From contig NC_044920.1 in assembly GCF_003576645.1 (NCBI RefSeq), forward strand, positions 12,892,045 through 12,956,044: a stretch of 64,000 bases of DNA. Reading direction: 5' to 3'. Source of the DNA: Ipomoea triloba (lineage: Eukaryota; Streptophyta; Magnoliopsida; Solanales; Convolvulaceae). The first letter of the stretch is position 1. Every line of letters starts with the position of its first letter. The notes beneath the pieces were generated by a model that searched no databases, was not told the origin of the DNA, and saw only the letters and a program-made list of their open reading frames with translations. Below, in pieces: positions 1 through 13,016 of the stretch. A program made the position numbers and the translations under genes.

Positions 1-1883
<1,883 letters not shown>

Positions 1884-2393
1884 CGCAATTCTATCTTTCT
1901 AAAACAAAGTAAGGGTATTCAGATTTCTTTTCCTTATCTGTAGTTAATAAACAAAACTTTGCAAATCTTTAGAGTAGCTCCTCTCTCCCTCTCTAGTAGT
2001 GTCTCTATCTATGCACTCTGGGTCTTCTGGTAAATGAAGGTGGGGTAATGCAAATGGAAATACAAAAACAAATACATGTATATGTTAATTATGTATTTCA
2101 GTGGAGTTGATTGCTGAGGAAAATGACCAGAGAAGAAAAGAGAACGAAGCTGTCTTCCTTGACTTTTCTCTTCTTTTTTTTTTCTTTTCTTTTTCTTATT
2201 ATCTTACCCGCCACTATCTGCAATGCAATACTGAAGCGTACGGAATAATATTGGCAAAAGGGTCCGCCAAGGTAGTACTATCCTTGATTGTTCATCTAGC
2301 ACCATGAACTAAAATATGGTTCATCTAGATTATTATATTTTTAATAATTTTTCATTTAGTATTTTTAGTCTATTTCTAACAAGTTACTTATTT
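1884..2393. promoter_or_regulatory. Upstream and 5' leader region of the MKK2-like gene
   Basis: No gene is seen here. A CT-rich stretch around 1978-2012 (minus-strand GA-rich leader) lies just upstream of the start codon, as often found in plant 5' leaders. No convincing TATA box could be assigned. The ORF-like stretch 2101-2307 has no recognisable content. Confidence 0.4.
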
Positions 2394-2546
2394 AATTTGA
2401 TGACATGGAAAAATAAAATTAGAAAAAATGATGACATGTTATTTATGTGGATGTTTTGGATGATTTCTACCCTATTTCATTAATGAAAAAAATAATTTCT
2501 TGCAATGAAATAGGGTAGAAATCAAAATTGCTATATAAAGTTTTAA

Positions 2547-3097
2547 GAATTAATATCACTTTTGGTCCCACGACTTTTGAGTTTTATCAATTTTGGTGCA
2601 CAACTTTATAAATTTTTTCAATTTTGGTCCCTAACTTTATAATTTTTATCAGTTTTGATCCTTTCGGCCAAATTGACGGTGAAATATTGTCGAATTTTAT
2701 ATTTTAAGGGTAAAATCGTCATCTCAATGAAACGTCTTCATTATCTAAACAAAATTACTGTAAAATCATATTTATAGGTGTTTTATCGGCGCAAATAATG
2801 GGGAAGACAGACAGAAACTAGATAGAGATCTATGAGATTTATAGCATCGACGATTGACAAATCTTTATTTTTCTCTTAATATGGTTTTTCTTTTGTTTAG
2901 ATATTGAAGATCTTTCTTTGGGCTAATGATTTTGTCCTTAAAATATAAAATTCTGCAACATTTTGCCATCAATTTGGCCGGAAGGACCAAAACTGATAAA
3001 AATAACAAAGTTAGGTACCAAAATTGAAAAAATTTAAAGTTGTGCACCAAAAGTGATAAGACCTCGAAAGTCGTGGGACCAAAAATGATATTAGTTC
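2547..3097. mobile_element. Mutator-like MITE (551 bp) with 9-bp target duplication
   Basis: Long inverted ends start GAATTAATATCACTTTTGG on the left and GAACTAATATCATTTTTGG (complement) on the right, and continue for about 140 bp with the TTTTGGTCC-type motifs common in plant MULE-derived MITEs. It is flanked by AAGTTTTAA at 2538-2546 and 3098-3106, a perfect 9-bp duplication, which is the Mutator signature. It sits inside the left arm of the foldback element, so it is younger. No coding sequence. Confidence 0.88.
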
Positions 3098-3652
3098 AAG
3101 TTTTAACTACAGTGTATGTATAGCGGGGTATTCACTATCGTTCGGCAATGAGATTTCATGGAAATCGATATATGAAAATTAAATTATTTTTATAATAACT
3201 TAAGATATTGTATTGGGTAAAATTTTATTTTATTTTATTTTAAAAATAAATTAATATTTTTAGATTTTTGGATAATTGAATAACTTAAGATATTGTATTT
3301 TTGAATGATTTCTTGCAATGAAAAATGGCAGAGATCAAAGTTGCTATATAAAGTTTCAATTACAGTGTACTGTGTATGTATAGCGGGCTATTCAATGTCG
3401 TTCAACAATGAGATTCCATTAAAATCGATATATGAAAATTAAATTATTTTTATAATAACTTAAGATATTGTATTGGGTAAATTTTATTATTTTTTAAAAA
3501 ATAATTTAATTTTCATATATCGATTTTAATGGAATTTCATTGTTGAACGACATTGAATAGCCCGCTATACATACACAGTACACTGTAATTCAAACTGTAT
3601 ATAGCAACTTTGATCTCTGCCATTTTTCATTGCAAGAAACCATTCAAAAATA

Positions 3653-4077
3653 CAATATCTTAAGTTATTCAATTATCCAAAAATCTAAAAATATTAATTT
3701 ATTTTTAAAATAAAATAAAATAAAATTTTACCCAATACAATATCTTAAGTTATTCAATTATCCAAAAATCTAAAAATATTAATTTATTTTTAAAATAAAA
3801 TAAAATAAAATTTTACCCAATACAATATCTTAAGTTATTCAATTATCCAAAAATCTAAAAATATTAATTTATTTTTAAAATAAAATAAAATAAAATTTTA
3901 CCCAATACAATATCTTAAGTTATTCAATTATCCAAAAATCTAAAAATATTAATTTATTTTTAAAATAAAATAAAATAAAATTTTACCCAATACAATATCT
4001 TAAGTTATTCAATTATCCAAAAATCTAAAAATATTAATTTATTTTTAAAATAAAATAAAATAAAATTTTACCCAATA
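3653..4077. repeat. Tandem array, five copies of an 85-bp unit
   Basis: Unit starts (CAATATCTTAAGTTATTC) recur at 3653, 3738, 3823, 3908 and 3993, with a partial copy at 4078. Spacing is exactly 85 bp and the copies are nearly identical. The unit is AT-rich and contains short AAAATAAAATAAAAT runs. It lies in the right arm of the foldback element; the left arm has only about one and a half equivalents. Confidence 0.9.
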
Positions 4078-4341
4078 CAATATCTTAAGTTATTATATTT
4101 AATTTTCATATATCAATTTTCATGGAATTTCATTGCCGAACAATTTTGAATACCCCACTATACATACACAGTAGTGTAGTACACTGTAGTTAAAACATTA
4201 TATAACAACTTTTATTTGTACCATATTTCATTGCAAGAAATCATTTTCTTCATTAATGAAATAGGGTAAAATCATCCAAAACATCCACATAAATAATATG
4301 TCATCATTTTTCTAATTTTATTTTTCCATGTCATCAAATTA

Positions 4342-4499
4342 GAAAATTTTTAAGAATCTTTAATATATTCTTTTTAAAAAAATACCCATGATTGTTTACA
4401 AGGTAATATCTGTTCTATACATAAAGGATGACACCGAAGCGTTGAAAGGGAATATGAAGATTATTCACAAAATCCTTAGTGATCTCCACAACAAGTTTG
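4342..4499 (+). other. Remnant of SIRE/Maximus-like copia internal region (left of the L1 insertion)
   Basis: A plus-strand reading frame (GAT GAC ACC GAA at about 4427) runs into the L1 target site and would continue at 18949 on the far side of the L1, giving the local peptide HNKFEVFTLGVVSND. The two flanks therefore formed one sequence before the L1 inserted. The assignment to a SIRE/Maximus 3' region rests on the PPT and LTR at 19867-19881. The same stretch is duplicated at 6283-6440. Confidence 0.5.
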
Positions 4500-4511
4500 A
4501 GGTCTTCACTC

Positions 4512-6001
4512 CTTTTTTTTTTTGGTGAAAGAAAGGAGCCAACTGGCTCCAGAAATTATCGAATCCTCCTAGAAGAGACTTCCTTAGCGTCGCAAGCAAG
4601 GAGCGTTAGCAACCTCCCTGGTGGAGTGTCAAGAATCGTGGTACCCCACGGAGAATTCTATCCCTGGTTTGCGAGGAAATCGGCACATCCCTCACGCAGA
4701 ATGTGTGTCAGTTTGAAGTTGAGGAACTGTCTGCTGAGGACCTTACAGTCAGAAATGAGAGTATCCTCCTGTTGATCGAGGGGACGGTCCTTGGAGAGAA
4801 TTTTGACCGCCGTTTCTGAATCTGTTTCCAACGTGATAGAGGAGTATCCATATTGCAGGGCGAGTTTCAACCCCTCCCGTAATCCCCAAAGCTCAGCAAT
4901 AAGACTGTTGGTGTTCCCAATCTTGCATGTAAATCCACCACACCAACTGCCTCGATGATCTCGGATGAGCCCACCTGCACTAGCCAAGCCGGAGGAGGAT
5001 TTACGTGCACCATCTGTGTTAACTTTCATCATACCAAGCGGGGGAGGTGTCCACTGGATCCACCTTTGTTTAGCAATCAACGGACCATTCCTTTTGAGCA
5101 GGAAGAATTGCGCATCGGAGGCCTGTTTTTTCGCCTGACCAAGAACATGCAGCGACGACCAAGGCGCTCTGTTGAAGACACGGCTATTTCGGCTTTTCCA
5201 CAGGTTCCAGAGGAGGTATGGAAACAACGTCCTCCAGTGTTCAGTATTTCGGCCACCTTTCGTATCTGTGCAGAAAGATTCGATCCAGCGCGGAATCGGA
5301 AGATGATTACTTGTGTTGAAGTTGAACGGTGGGTTCGCCAAATTCCAGCAGTCTCTCGCCGCGAAGCACTCTCTGAAAAGGTGATCAAGTGTTTCATCTC
5401 CAAGGCCGCACCGTGGACAGTTGGGATCGGCAGTCAGGCCCCTCCGAACTCTCTCCGCATTTGTCAGGATGCCGTTGAGGGTGACTTTCCAGATGAAGAT
5501 TTTAATCTTTTCAGCGCACTTGAGATTCCAGACCCACTCATGCGTTGGAGTTATGTCGCCATTCCCTGCAATGAACGAAAAAGCTGAGTTAACCGTGACT
5601 AAACCCGTACCTGAGTGTGGCCACGTGATAGCGTCATCTTGGTCGTCGTCGATGGGAAGAGGAATAGCCCTAATATCATTGATGTTGTTAATTGGAATCA
5701 GGTCTTCAAGAGCCGAAACATTCCATGTCTTGTCATGGTTGATAAAGTCCTTGACGAGAAGTGGGTGTCTATTTTCGGCGTTTGTATCAGTAAGAAGAGC
5801 TAGGGGTTTGTCACCCGTCCAATAATCCTCCCAGAACTTGATAGAGTCCCCTTTGCCAACCTTCCATTTAACCCCTGATGCCAGAATCTGTTTACCTTTG
5901 GAGATACTCCGCCACCCCCATGAGCATCCGTTGCCACAATTGGAGGAAAGAAAATCCCCGTCCTTAACATATTTTTCGCACAGGACTTTTACCCATAACT
6001 T
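4512..6001 (-). pseudogene. Duplicate copy of the L1 ORF2 C-terminus (zf-RVT and RNase H), ends at the N
   Basis: Identical, as far as I can read, to 6453-7942, with a constant offset of 1941 bases. It encodes the zinc-binding RT-associated region (CPRCGLGDETLDHLFREC) and a plant LINE RNase H domain (KVNTDGARKSSSGL, ITLETDSETAVKILS). The reading frame stops abruptly at the N at 6002. Because one L1 target duplication and poly-A occur in each copy and the copies do not differ, this is more likely an assembly duplication than a second LINE. Confidence 0.8.
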
Positions 6002-6002
6002 N
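6002..6002. other. Single ambiguous base at a sequence join
   Basis: The only N in the window. To its left the sequence is L1 ORF2; to its right it jumps back to the foldback repeat (TAAAATTTACCCAATAC), repeating sequence from about 4062 on. This looks like a contig join or gap-fill point. Confidence 0.85.
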
Positions 6003-6005
6003 TAA

Positions 6006-7942
6006 AATTTACCCAATACAATATCTTAAGTTATTATATTTAATTTTCATATATCAATTTTCATGGAATTTCATTGCCGAACAATTTTGAATACCCCACT
6101 ATACATACACAGTAGTGTAGTACACTGTAGTTAAAACATTATATAACAACTTTTATTTGTACCATATTTCATTGCAAGAAATCATTTTCTTCATTAATGA
6201 AATAGGGTAAAATCATCCAAAACATCCACATAAATAATATGTCATCATTTTTCTAATTTTATTTTTCCATGTCATCAAATTAGAAAATTTTTAAGAATCT
6301 TTAATATATTCTTTTTAAAAAAATACCCATGATTGTTTACAAGGTAATATCTGTTCTATACATAAAGGATGACACCGAAGCGTTGAAAGGGAATATGAAG
6401 ATTATTCACAAAATCCTTAGTGATCTCCACAACAAGTTTGAGGTCTTCACTCCTTTTTTTTTTTGGTGAAAGAAAGGAGCCAACTGGCTCCAGAAATTAT
6501 CGAATCCTCCTAGAAGAGACTTCCTTAGCGTCGCAAGCAAGGAGCGTTAGCAACCTCCCTGGTGGAGTGTCAAGAATCGTGGTACCCCACGGAGAATTCT
6601 ATCCCTGGTTTGCGAGGAAATCGGCACATCCCTCACGCAGAATGTGTGTCAGTTTGAAGTTGAGGAACTGTCTGCTGAGGACCTTACAGTCAGAAATGAG
6701 AGTATCCTCCTGTTGATCGAGGGGACGGTCCTTGGAGAGAATTTTGACCGCCGTTTCTGAATCTGTTTCCAACGTGATAGAGGAGTATCCATATTGCAGG
6801 GCGAGTTTCAACCCCTCCCGTAATCCCCAAAGCTCAGCAATAAGACTGTTGGTGTTCCCAATCTTGCATGTAAATCCACCACACCAACTGCCTCGATGAT
6901 CTCGGATGAGCCCACCTGCACTAGCCAAGCCGGAGGAGGATTTACGTGCACCATCTGTGTTAACTTTCATCATACCAAGCGGGGGAGGTGTCCACTGGAT
7001 CCACCTTTGTTTAGCAATCAACGGACCATTCCTTTTGAGCAGGAAGAATTGCGCATCGGAGGCCTGTTTTTTCGCCTGACCAAGAACATGCAGCGACGAC
7101 CAAGGCGCTCTGTTGAAGACACGGCTATTTCGGCTTTTCCACAGGTTCCAGAGGAGGTATGGAAACAACGTCCTCCAGTGTTCAGTATTTCGGCCACCTT
7201 TCGTATCTGTGCAGAAAGATTCGATCCAGCGCGGAATCGGAAGATGATTACTTGTGTTGAAGTTGAACGGTGGGTTCGCCAAATTCCAGCAGTCTCTCGC
7301 CGCGAAGCACTCTCTGAAAAGGTGATCAAGTGTTTCATCTCCAAGGCCGCACCGTGGACAGTTGGGATCGGCAGTCAGGCCCCTCCGAACTCTCTCCGCA
7401 TTTGTCAGGATGCCGTTGAGGGTGACTTTCCAGATGAAGATTTTAATCTTTTCAGCGCACTTGAGATTCCAGACCCACTCATGCGTTGGAGTTATGTCGC
7501 CATTCCCTGCAATGAACGAAAAAGCTGAGTTAACCGTGACTAAACCCGTACCTGAGTGTGGCCACGTGATAGCGTCATCTTGGTCGTCGTCGATGGGAAG
7601 AGGAATAGCCCTAATATCATTGATGTTGTTAATTGGAATCAGGTCTTCAAGAGCCGAAACATTCCATGTCTTGTCATGGTTGATAAAGTCCTTGACGAGA
7701 AGTGGGTGTCTATTTTCGGCGTTTGTATCAGTAAGAAGAGCTAGGGGTTTGTCACCCGTCCAATAATCCTCCCAGAACTTGATAGAGTCCCCTTTGCCAA
7801 CCTTCCATTTAACCCCTGATGCCAGAATCTGTTTACCTTTGGAGATACTCCGCCACCCCCATGAGCATCCGTTGCCACAATTGGAGGAAAGAAAATCCCC
7901 GTCCTTAACATATTTTTCGCACAGGACTTTTACCCATAACTT
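6006..7942. repeat. 1.94-kb direct duplication of 4065-6001
   Basis: Every landmark I checked recurs at +1941 bp (4479/6420, 4955/6896, 5421/7362), including the homopolymer runs, and I found no difference. It covers the foldback right end, the copia remnant, the L1 target site, the L1 poly-A and the L1 3' half. Copy two continues into the rest of the L1; copy one ends at the N. Confidence 0.9.
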
Positions 7943-9650
7943 CTCATTGTTCGTCAAGAGTTGCCAAGCCTGTTTGGTAAGGAAGGCTGAATTGAAATCT
8001 TTGGCTTTCTGGAGGCCTAGTCCGCCCAAGTGCCGGGGTTTGCAGATATCCGACCAACTAACAGTATGGATTTTGTTGGAGGACTCCGAGTGACCCCAAA
8101 GGAAGTTCCTGCAGATTTTATCGATCTCTTTACATGTACTTGAAGGGAGGGCCATAGCTTGCATCGTATAGGTAGGAATCGTCGCTAAGGAGGATTGAAC
8201 GAGAGTTCTCCGACCTGCCATGCTGAGAGAGTTCGCCTTCCAAGAACTTAGTTTTCTCCTCATCTTATCGATCACTCCTGTGAAAGTGTCTTTGGAGACC
8301 CTTTTATGAAGCACAGGAATACCTAGATGAGACCCAAGCTGTGTGGAAATGGGAATGCCCGTTTTGTCACCGATGTCTCTCTTCAGACTTGCATTAGTGT
8401 TAGGAGAACAAAAAATTTGAGATTTGGAGAGATTTACCTTGAGGCCCGAGGCCCCACTGAACCTGTTAAGACAATCCGAGATGACCGAGGCTTGATGAAC
8501 TGACGCTTCTCCGAAGAGAAGTAGGTTATCTGCGAAGAAAAGATGAGAAAGACCTAATCCGCCTCTAGTAATGCGAATCGGTTTCCAGGTGCCTCTATTG
8601 ACCGAGCTTTGGATGTCGTGAGCCAATCGCTCCATTACCAAGTTGAAGAGATAAGGCGCAAGAGGATCTCCCTAACGGAGACCCCGGCCAGGAGTGAAGT
8701 GAGTAAGGCGGCCGCCATTCCAAAGGATTGAAATCTCGCTCTCACTTAAGGAGTAAAGAATGAGGTCAACAAACCCTCTCGGGAAGTTGAAGCCGATCAG
8801 TGTTTCTTCCAAGAAAGATCAATCCACGCTGTCGTAGGCTTTGTGGAGGTCCACTTTGACCACCATAAGCCCTTTCTTCCCTCTCTTTTTATTCATCGTG
8901 TGGATGATCTCTTGAGTCAGAATCACGTTATCCATAGTTGACCGCCCTGGAAGAAAGCTGTTTTGATGAGGGCCAATGAGATTACACATTAACGGTCTCA
9001 TCCTATTAACCATTACTTTGGAGATCAGTTTAAACGCGACATTGAGCAGCGTGATAGGCCGAAAGTCTGCGGCAGATTCCGGCACCTCCTTTTTAGGGAT
9101 GAGGGTCATATAGGCCTTAAGAAGCGACTTGGGAACCCTCCCGCTAAGGATAGCTTGATTCACCATAGCGATCAGATTCGCTTCGCCCCAGAAGTGTTGA
9201 TAAAAGATAGCTGGAATCCCATCAGGGCCTGGGCTCCCGTATTTCTTCATACCAAACAGAGCTCTCTTTACTTCTTCACTAGACGCTCTACGGACCAAGT
9301 TCAAAGCTTGAAAGTTAGAGATCTTTAAAGTGTCAGCTGTCGGAACCAACGTAGTGGCATTTGAGGGAGGATTCCTGCAAAACAGAGTAGCGAAATAATC
9401 CGTAATGTGGTGAGACAAGAGTGATGGCTCATCAGTCCAGTTCCCCTGTATTTTGAGGAAATCTGATACGGTTCCTATTTCTTCTTATCAAAGCCGCATT
9501 ATGGTAGAACCGGGTATTCCTATCACCGTTCTTAATCTAGTCTTGTCTTGATTTTTGAAACCAATGGGCTTCTTCTTGGTCCAGGACCCCGTTGAGCTTA
9601 TTGGTGAGGCTCCTTTCTAGAGATTGTAGCTCCCTAGAAGAGTGGTATTG
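6599..9650 (-). pseudogene. L1 ORF2, reverse transcriptase to RNase H part
   Basis: Minus-strand frame from the LTR insertion site at 9650 to a TAG at 6599. RT motifs include GSPGPDGIPAIFYQHFW, FRPITLLN, VKVDLHKAYDSVD, GLR(stop)GDPLAPYLF and HLFFADNLLLF. They are followed by a zinc-binding segment and an RNase H domain. The catalytic FADD box reads FADN, so the second aspartate is lost. Stops interrupt at 9537 (TAG in SRQD-stop-IKNGD), 8819 (TGA, a tryptophan position after AYDSVD) and 8672 (TAG, the glutamine of RQGDP). A one-base frameshift lies near 9470. Together with 16212-17142 this was one ORF2 before the LTR element inserted. Confidence 0.92.
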
Positions 9651-9655
9651 GGGGT

Positions 9656-10967
9656 TGATGTTGTGTGTATGGTGGTGAGGGTGAAGTGTGAAGGTGGTAA
9701 AACGAAGAGTCAAGACTCCCCGAGTGTCGTGTCTCTCAAGGATGGCGAATGGGAACCGAATACGTGTTGGCATTCATGAGGTTGAAAGGTAAGAGTTACA
9801 AGAATCAAAGGGAGAGGTGTTGTTCATGGTTGGTTTTGAAGGTAAAAAGGGATAGAAAATACAAAAGGTAAAAGGAAAGGGGTGCATGCCAAAGTTAAGC
9901 CAAACGATTGATTATCGTAGGTAGCTTAGAATTGGGTTTCGGGATTGATCTAGGGAGTCACAGTCTTTGTATTGAGTGGCGTCACACTCAAACTCTCAAT
10001 CCTCATTCGGTTGAGGCATTTTATCGAACACCTTGCCTACCACTCCTCTCGGATCTCATCCTTTCGGATTAAGAACGGAGATATAGATGAGTTGGGCTCG
10101 TGAGAGGCCGCTATCGCGCACACTCTCACTTCCACTCGGTTCACTAACTATCCCGGCCGGAAATAGAAGCAAAGATTGAACAACATCATCCATACAAATC
10201 ATCAATCATACTCCCACAATACCAAGATCATAATATCAAATTATAAGCATCAATCCATAGATCAACAAGGGCACACACACCCAACTACTCTACTCTACCA
10301 TAATAAACATAAATAGAAGCAATATAAACAATGCAAGAGTATAAAAGAGTAAACTTTATATTAATAGAAGAGAAATTATACCTAAAGAGTTCTTGGATCT
10401 ACATCTTCATCTTCAAATCCTAAATCTATTCTAAGGAGGAATGTTTTCTTCCCCAAAGGGGAAGAATTTGGAAAGGGAAATCAGATCTAAAGCTATTGGG
10501 GGCTGCTGGAAACTGATCTAAAAGACCTATAAAGGGCATATATATAGCCCCCAAAATCTCGCCCTAATAATTTTCGCGCTGTGTCGCGTCCACGCGTGTG
10601 AGCGTGCGTGGGAGCGAACCAGTAAGCAACCACGCCGCTCACACGCGTGTGAGCGTGCGTGGTGAAGTTTGCTTCTTCTGTCTTCTTCTATGTTGTAGCT
10701 CTCGCCGATACGGTTCCATAGCCACCTGTCTCGCCTCATTTGGACATTCCTAGCTCCGGTTACGTCCGTTTTACTTAAGTGTCGCCGGAATGCCCTACGA
10801 AGTGCAAGAATTGTGCAAATTATATAAAAACACACAAGATTAGTCCCTAGACCTATATGCAATGAAATTACTCTATCTTAGCATGTTTCTAGGCCTAATG
10901 GACATCTATTATAGCATATTTTACACCTAAATAACCCCTAAAATATGGCTACTTTTGGCACTTATCA
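9656..10967 (-). repeat. LTR (3' LTR in element orientation)
   Basis: Direct repeat of 14935-16206 at high identity. It carries about 40 bp more than its partner because a CACGCGTGTGAGCGTGCGTGG block is doubled near 10594-10665. It contains the perfect palindrome CGCTCACACGCGTGTGAGCG at 10636-10655. It ends at ATCA, followed by the PPT. Confidence 0.92.
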
Positions 10968-10980
10968 AATTTTCCACACT
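10968..10980 (-). promoter_or_regulatory. Polypurine tract of the Athila/Tat-like element
   Basis: The minus strand reads AGTGTGGAAAATT directly before the TGAT start of the 3' LTR, preceded by CTTGAGGACAAGC. Position and sequence fit the second-strand priming tract of this group. Confidence 0.75.
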
Positions 10981-12401
10981 TTAACTTTGCTTGTCCTCAA
11001 GCAATTCACAATTAAACACTAATCATTTAAGTGCCAAAGGTAGCTGTGTTACTCAATCAATTAATCGGTCTATCAACTCTAGGGTGTAACAACGGAGTGG
11101 GTGAAATTCTGCACATTATCTACACAGAATGGTAACCACATGCCATACACTCTAAGAATATACAAACGAAGCAAAACCCCTATGGTCTCATTTGGACAAT
11201 GCAACGCACACACCCTTCATTCAACCAAGCATGCAATCCAAATTAGATTCACCTCAAATTTTACAAAGGCCTTCAAGCCGAGCCCCCTAGTGGGAACGAT
11301 GTGCACACCTCAACCAATACTTTTCAACTAGACGCCAAAGCCCAACGCGTAAAATATGTGAGGGTAGGGACATGGACCGCTCATCGCCATGGCTTGGGCG
11401 ATCACTCTTTCTTCTCACTTCCTAGGATAACGCCATCGGGCGACCCGACTTCACATGGAGCTCCATGCTTTTTTTGTAGACAGTGCAATGGGTGCCCGAA
11501 TCCTAGCGAAGCGGCTCACCTCCGCTCTATTTTCTCATCTCCTAGGAGCATTTTATGTGGACAACCGACTCCAGGTATAGCTTTTGCTTTTTATGAAGAC
11601 TATGGTTGAACACAACCTAGCGAGATGGCTTTCCTCAATTTTTATCTCTAGGATTGGCCTTTTGCCTTTTCTACTGTTTCTCCATACAACCCCTCATGCC
11701 TTTTTCTTGGGATTAAGGGATTTTTCACTCTAAGCTCACTATTAGGCTCACCTTTTGCCCCATGCTCTACCAAAATTAGTTCAATTTCGGGCTTCGCTTT
11801 CACTTATATATCTTTCTAAAATTAAGGGGTGCACACTCCCACTTCGAGAGATCATTGACTAAGGTCTAAGAAAAATAAGAGGTGAATATCATGCAAGCAT
11901 TCAAGAATTTAAAGCTCATTTGGTCAAAGAAGGGGTACTTCCCATGGATATTCAAAGAGAAAAAATTTTATTTTTGGCATATGATTAACATTCTCCATAG
12001 ATAATGTGAACAATGACACACTCTCCAAAGATAAAACACACCCATAAGACAAGACCAATAAATCAATCAAGCAAACAAACAATATAAGCACAAGGTGCAT
12101 CCTTTCCACACTTTAAAACAAACATCGTCCTCGATGTTGCCATGAAGATCAAGTGGAACAAAGGAGCACGACCATTCAATATCAATCAAACCCTTTCCAC
12201 ACTTTAGAAGTGTTTCCGAGGGTGTGGGGTATCAACAATATAGCATTTTGTGGGTGCAAAATAGCATGTGTTTATCAAGTATGCAAGGAACACGTATAAC
12301 AATTCAATTTCCACACTTTAGAATTGAAAAACGAGGCATGAAAAGGTAAAAGGGATAAGAGGTTTACAACCAAGTAAGCATCCCTTCATTTCCACACTTT
12401 A
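10971..12401 (-). repeat. Five dispersed copies of a 13-nt PPT-like motif in the element interior
   Basis: TTTCCACACTTTA (minus TAAAGTGTGGAAA) occurs at 10971, 12103, 12194, 12308 and 12389. The first copy overlaps the PPT. The stretch 10984-13016 holds no convincing coding sequence. Confidence 0.8.
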
Positions 12402-13016
12402 AGCTTCTAGCATCTCTTTTGCCTTCGTTCTCCAAGCTACATGAAACAATGTTAGCGCAAGAAGACAACCAATTGACGTGCAATGGCCTGGCGGAAGTTC
12501 TTTTATTTATAATGAAAGCATAAATCCTAAAACAAGGTAAGTAACTTAAAACAAAAGCAATAAGAAATATATGTAAATCAAGATAGGAGATGATTCTTGG
12601 CACGGCCAGACCTTGGAGGCTCATAAAAATTGGATGAAAAGAAAATAATGCACGAAAATCTGTCCAGGACCTGTCCACGTGACTCACACGCGTGGTGGTC
12701 CTCGTGGAGCGGCTCTGGAAAGATTCCACGCCTCTCACCACGCGTGTGAGCAGGCGTAGTCAACAATGCTGATCACCTTCTTCGTCTCCTGGTTTTTGCC
12801 TTCCATGTTTGATCCAGTTTAGCTCATTCGTCATGGCTTAGCACCAAAATCACCTGCAATGTTAGCTCAAGCAAGGCTATCCTAAAAAAGAAAAATTGCT
12901 AATAACGAAGGAAAAGAAAAAGTAAACAAGAAATAAAGTTCTAATCTAAGGATAACGTTGGGATTGCCGCCCAAGTGCGCCATGGTTTAACGTCTCCTGG
13001 CCAGACGTGGTGTGCT

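Larger units (their letters stand above)
2394..4341. repeat. Large foldback (inverted-repeat) element, nonautonomous
   Basis: The left arm begins TAATTTGATGACATGG at 2394 and the right arm ends with its complement at 4341. The arms pair over several hundred bases with some divergence, including the blocks around 2440-2530 and 4200-4270. A second inner palindrome is centred near 3490 (arms about 3300-3486 and 3497-3660). The element is AT-rich and noncoding, contains a nested MULE (2547-3097) and carries a tandem array in one arm only. A target duplication could not be defined. Confidence 0.75.

Noticed and set aside
4955..5587. Plus-strand 210-codon ORF (and its copy at 6896-7528)
   Set aside because: Antisense shadow of the L1 RNase H and zinc-binding region; the minus strand carries the recognisable domains.
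4512..6001. A second, independent LINE next to the first
   Set aside because: No sequence difference from 6453-7942 and a join at the N; better explained by assembly duplication.
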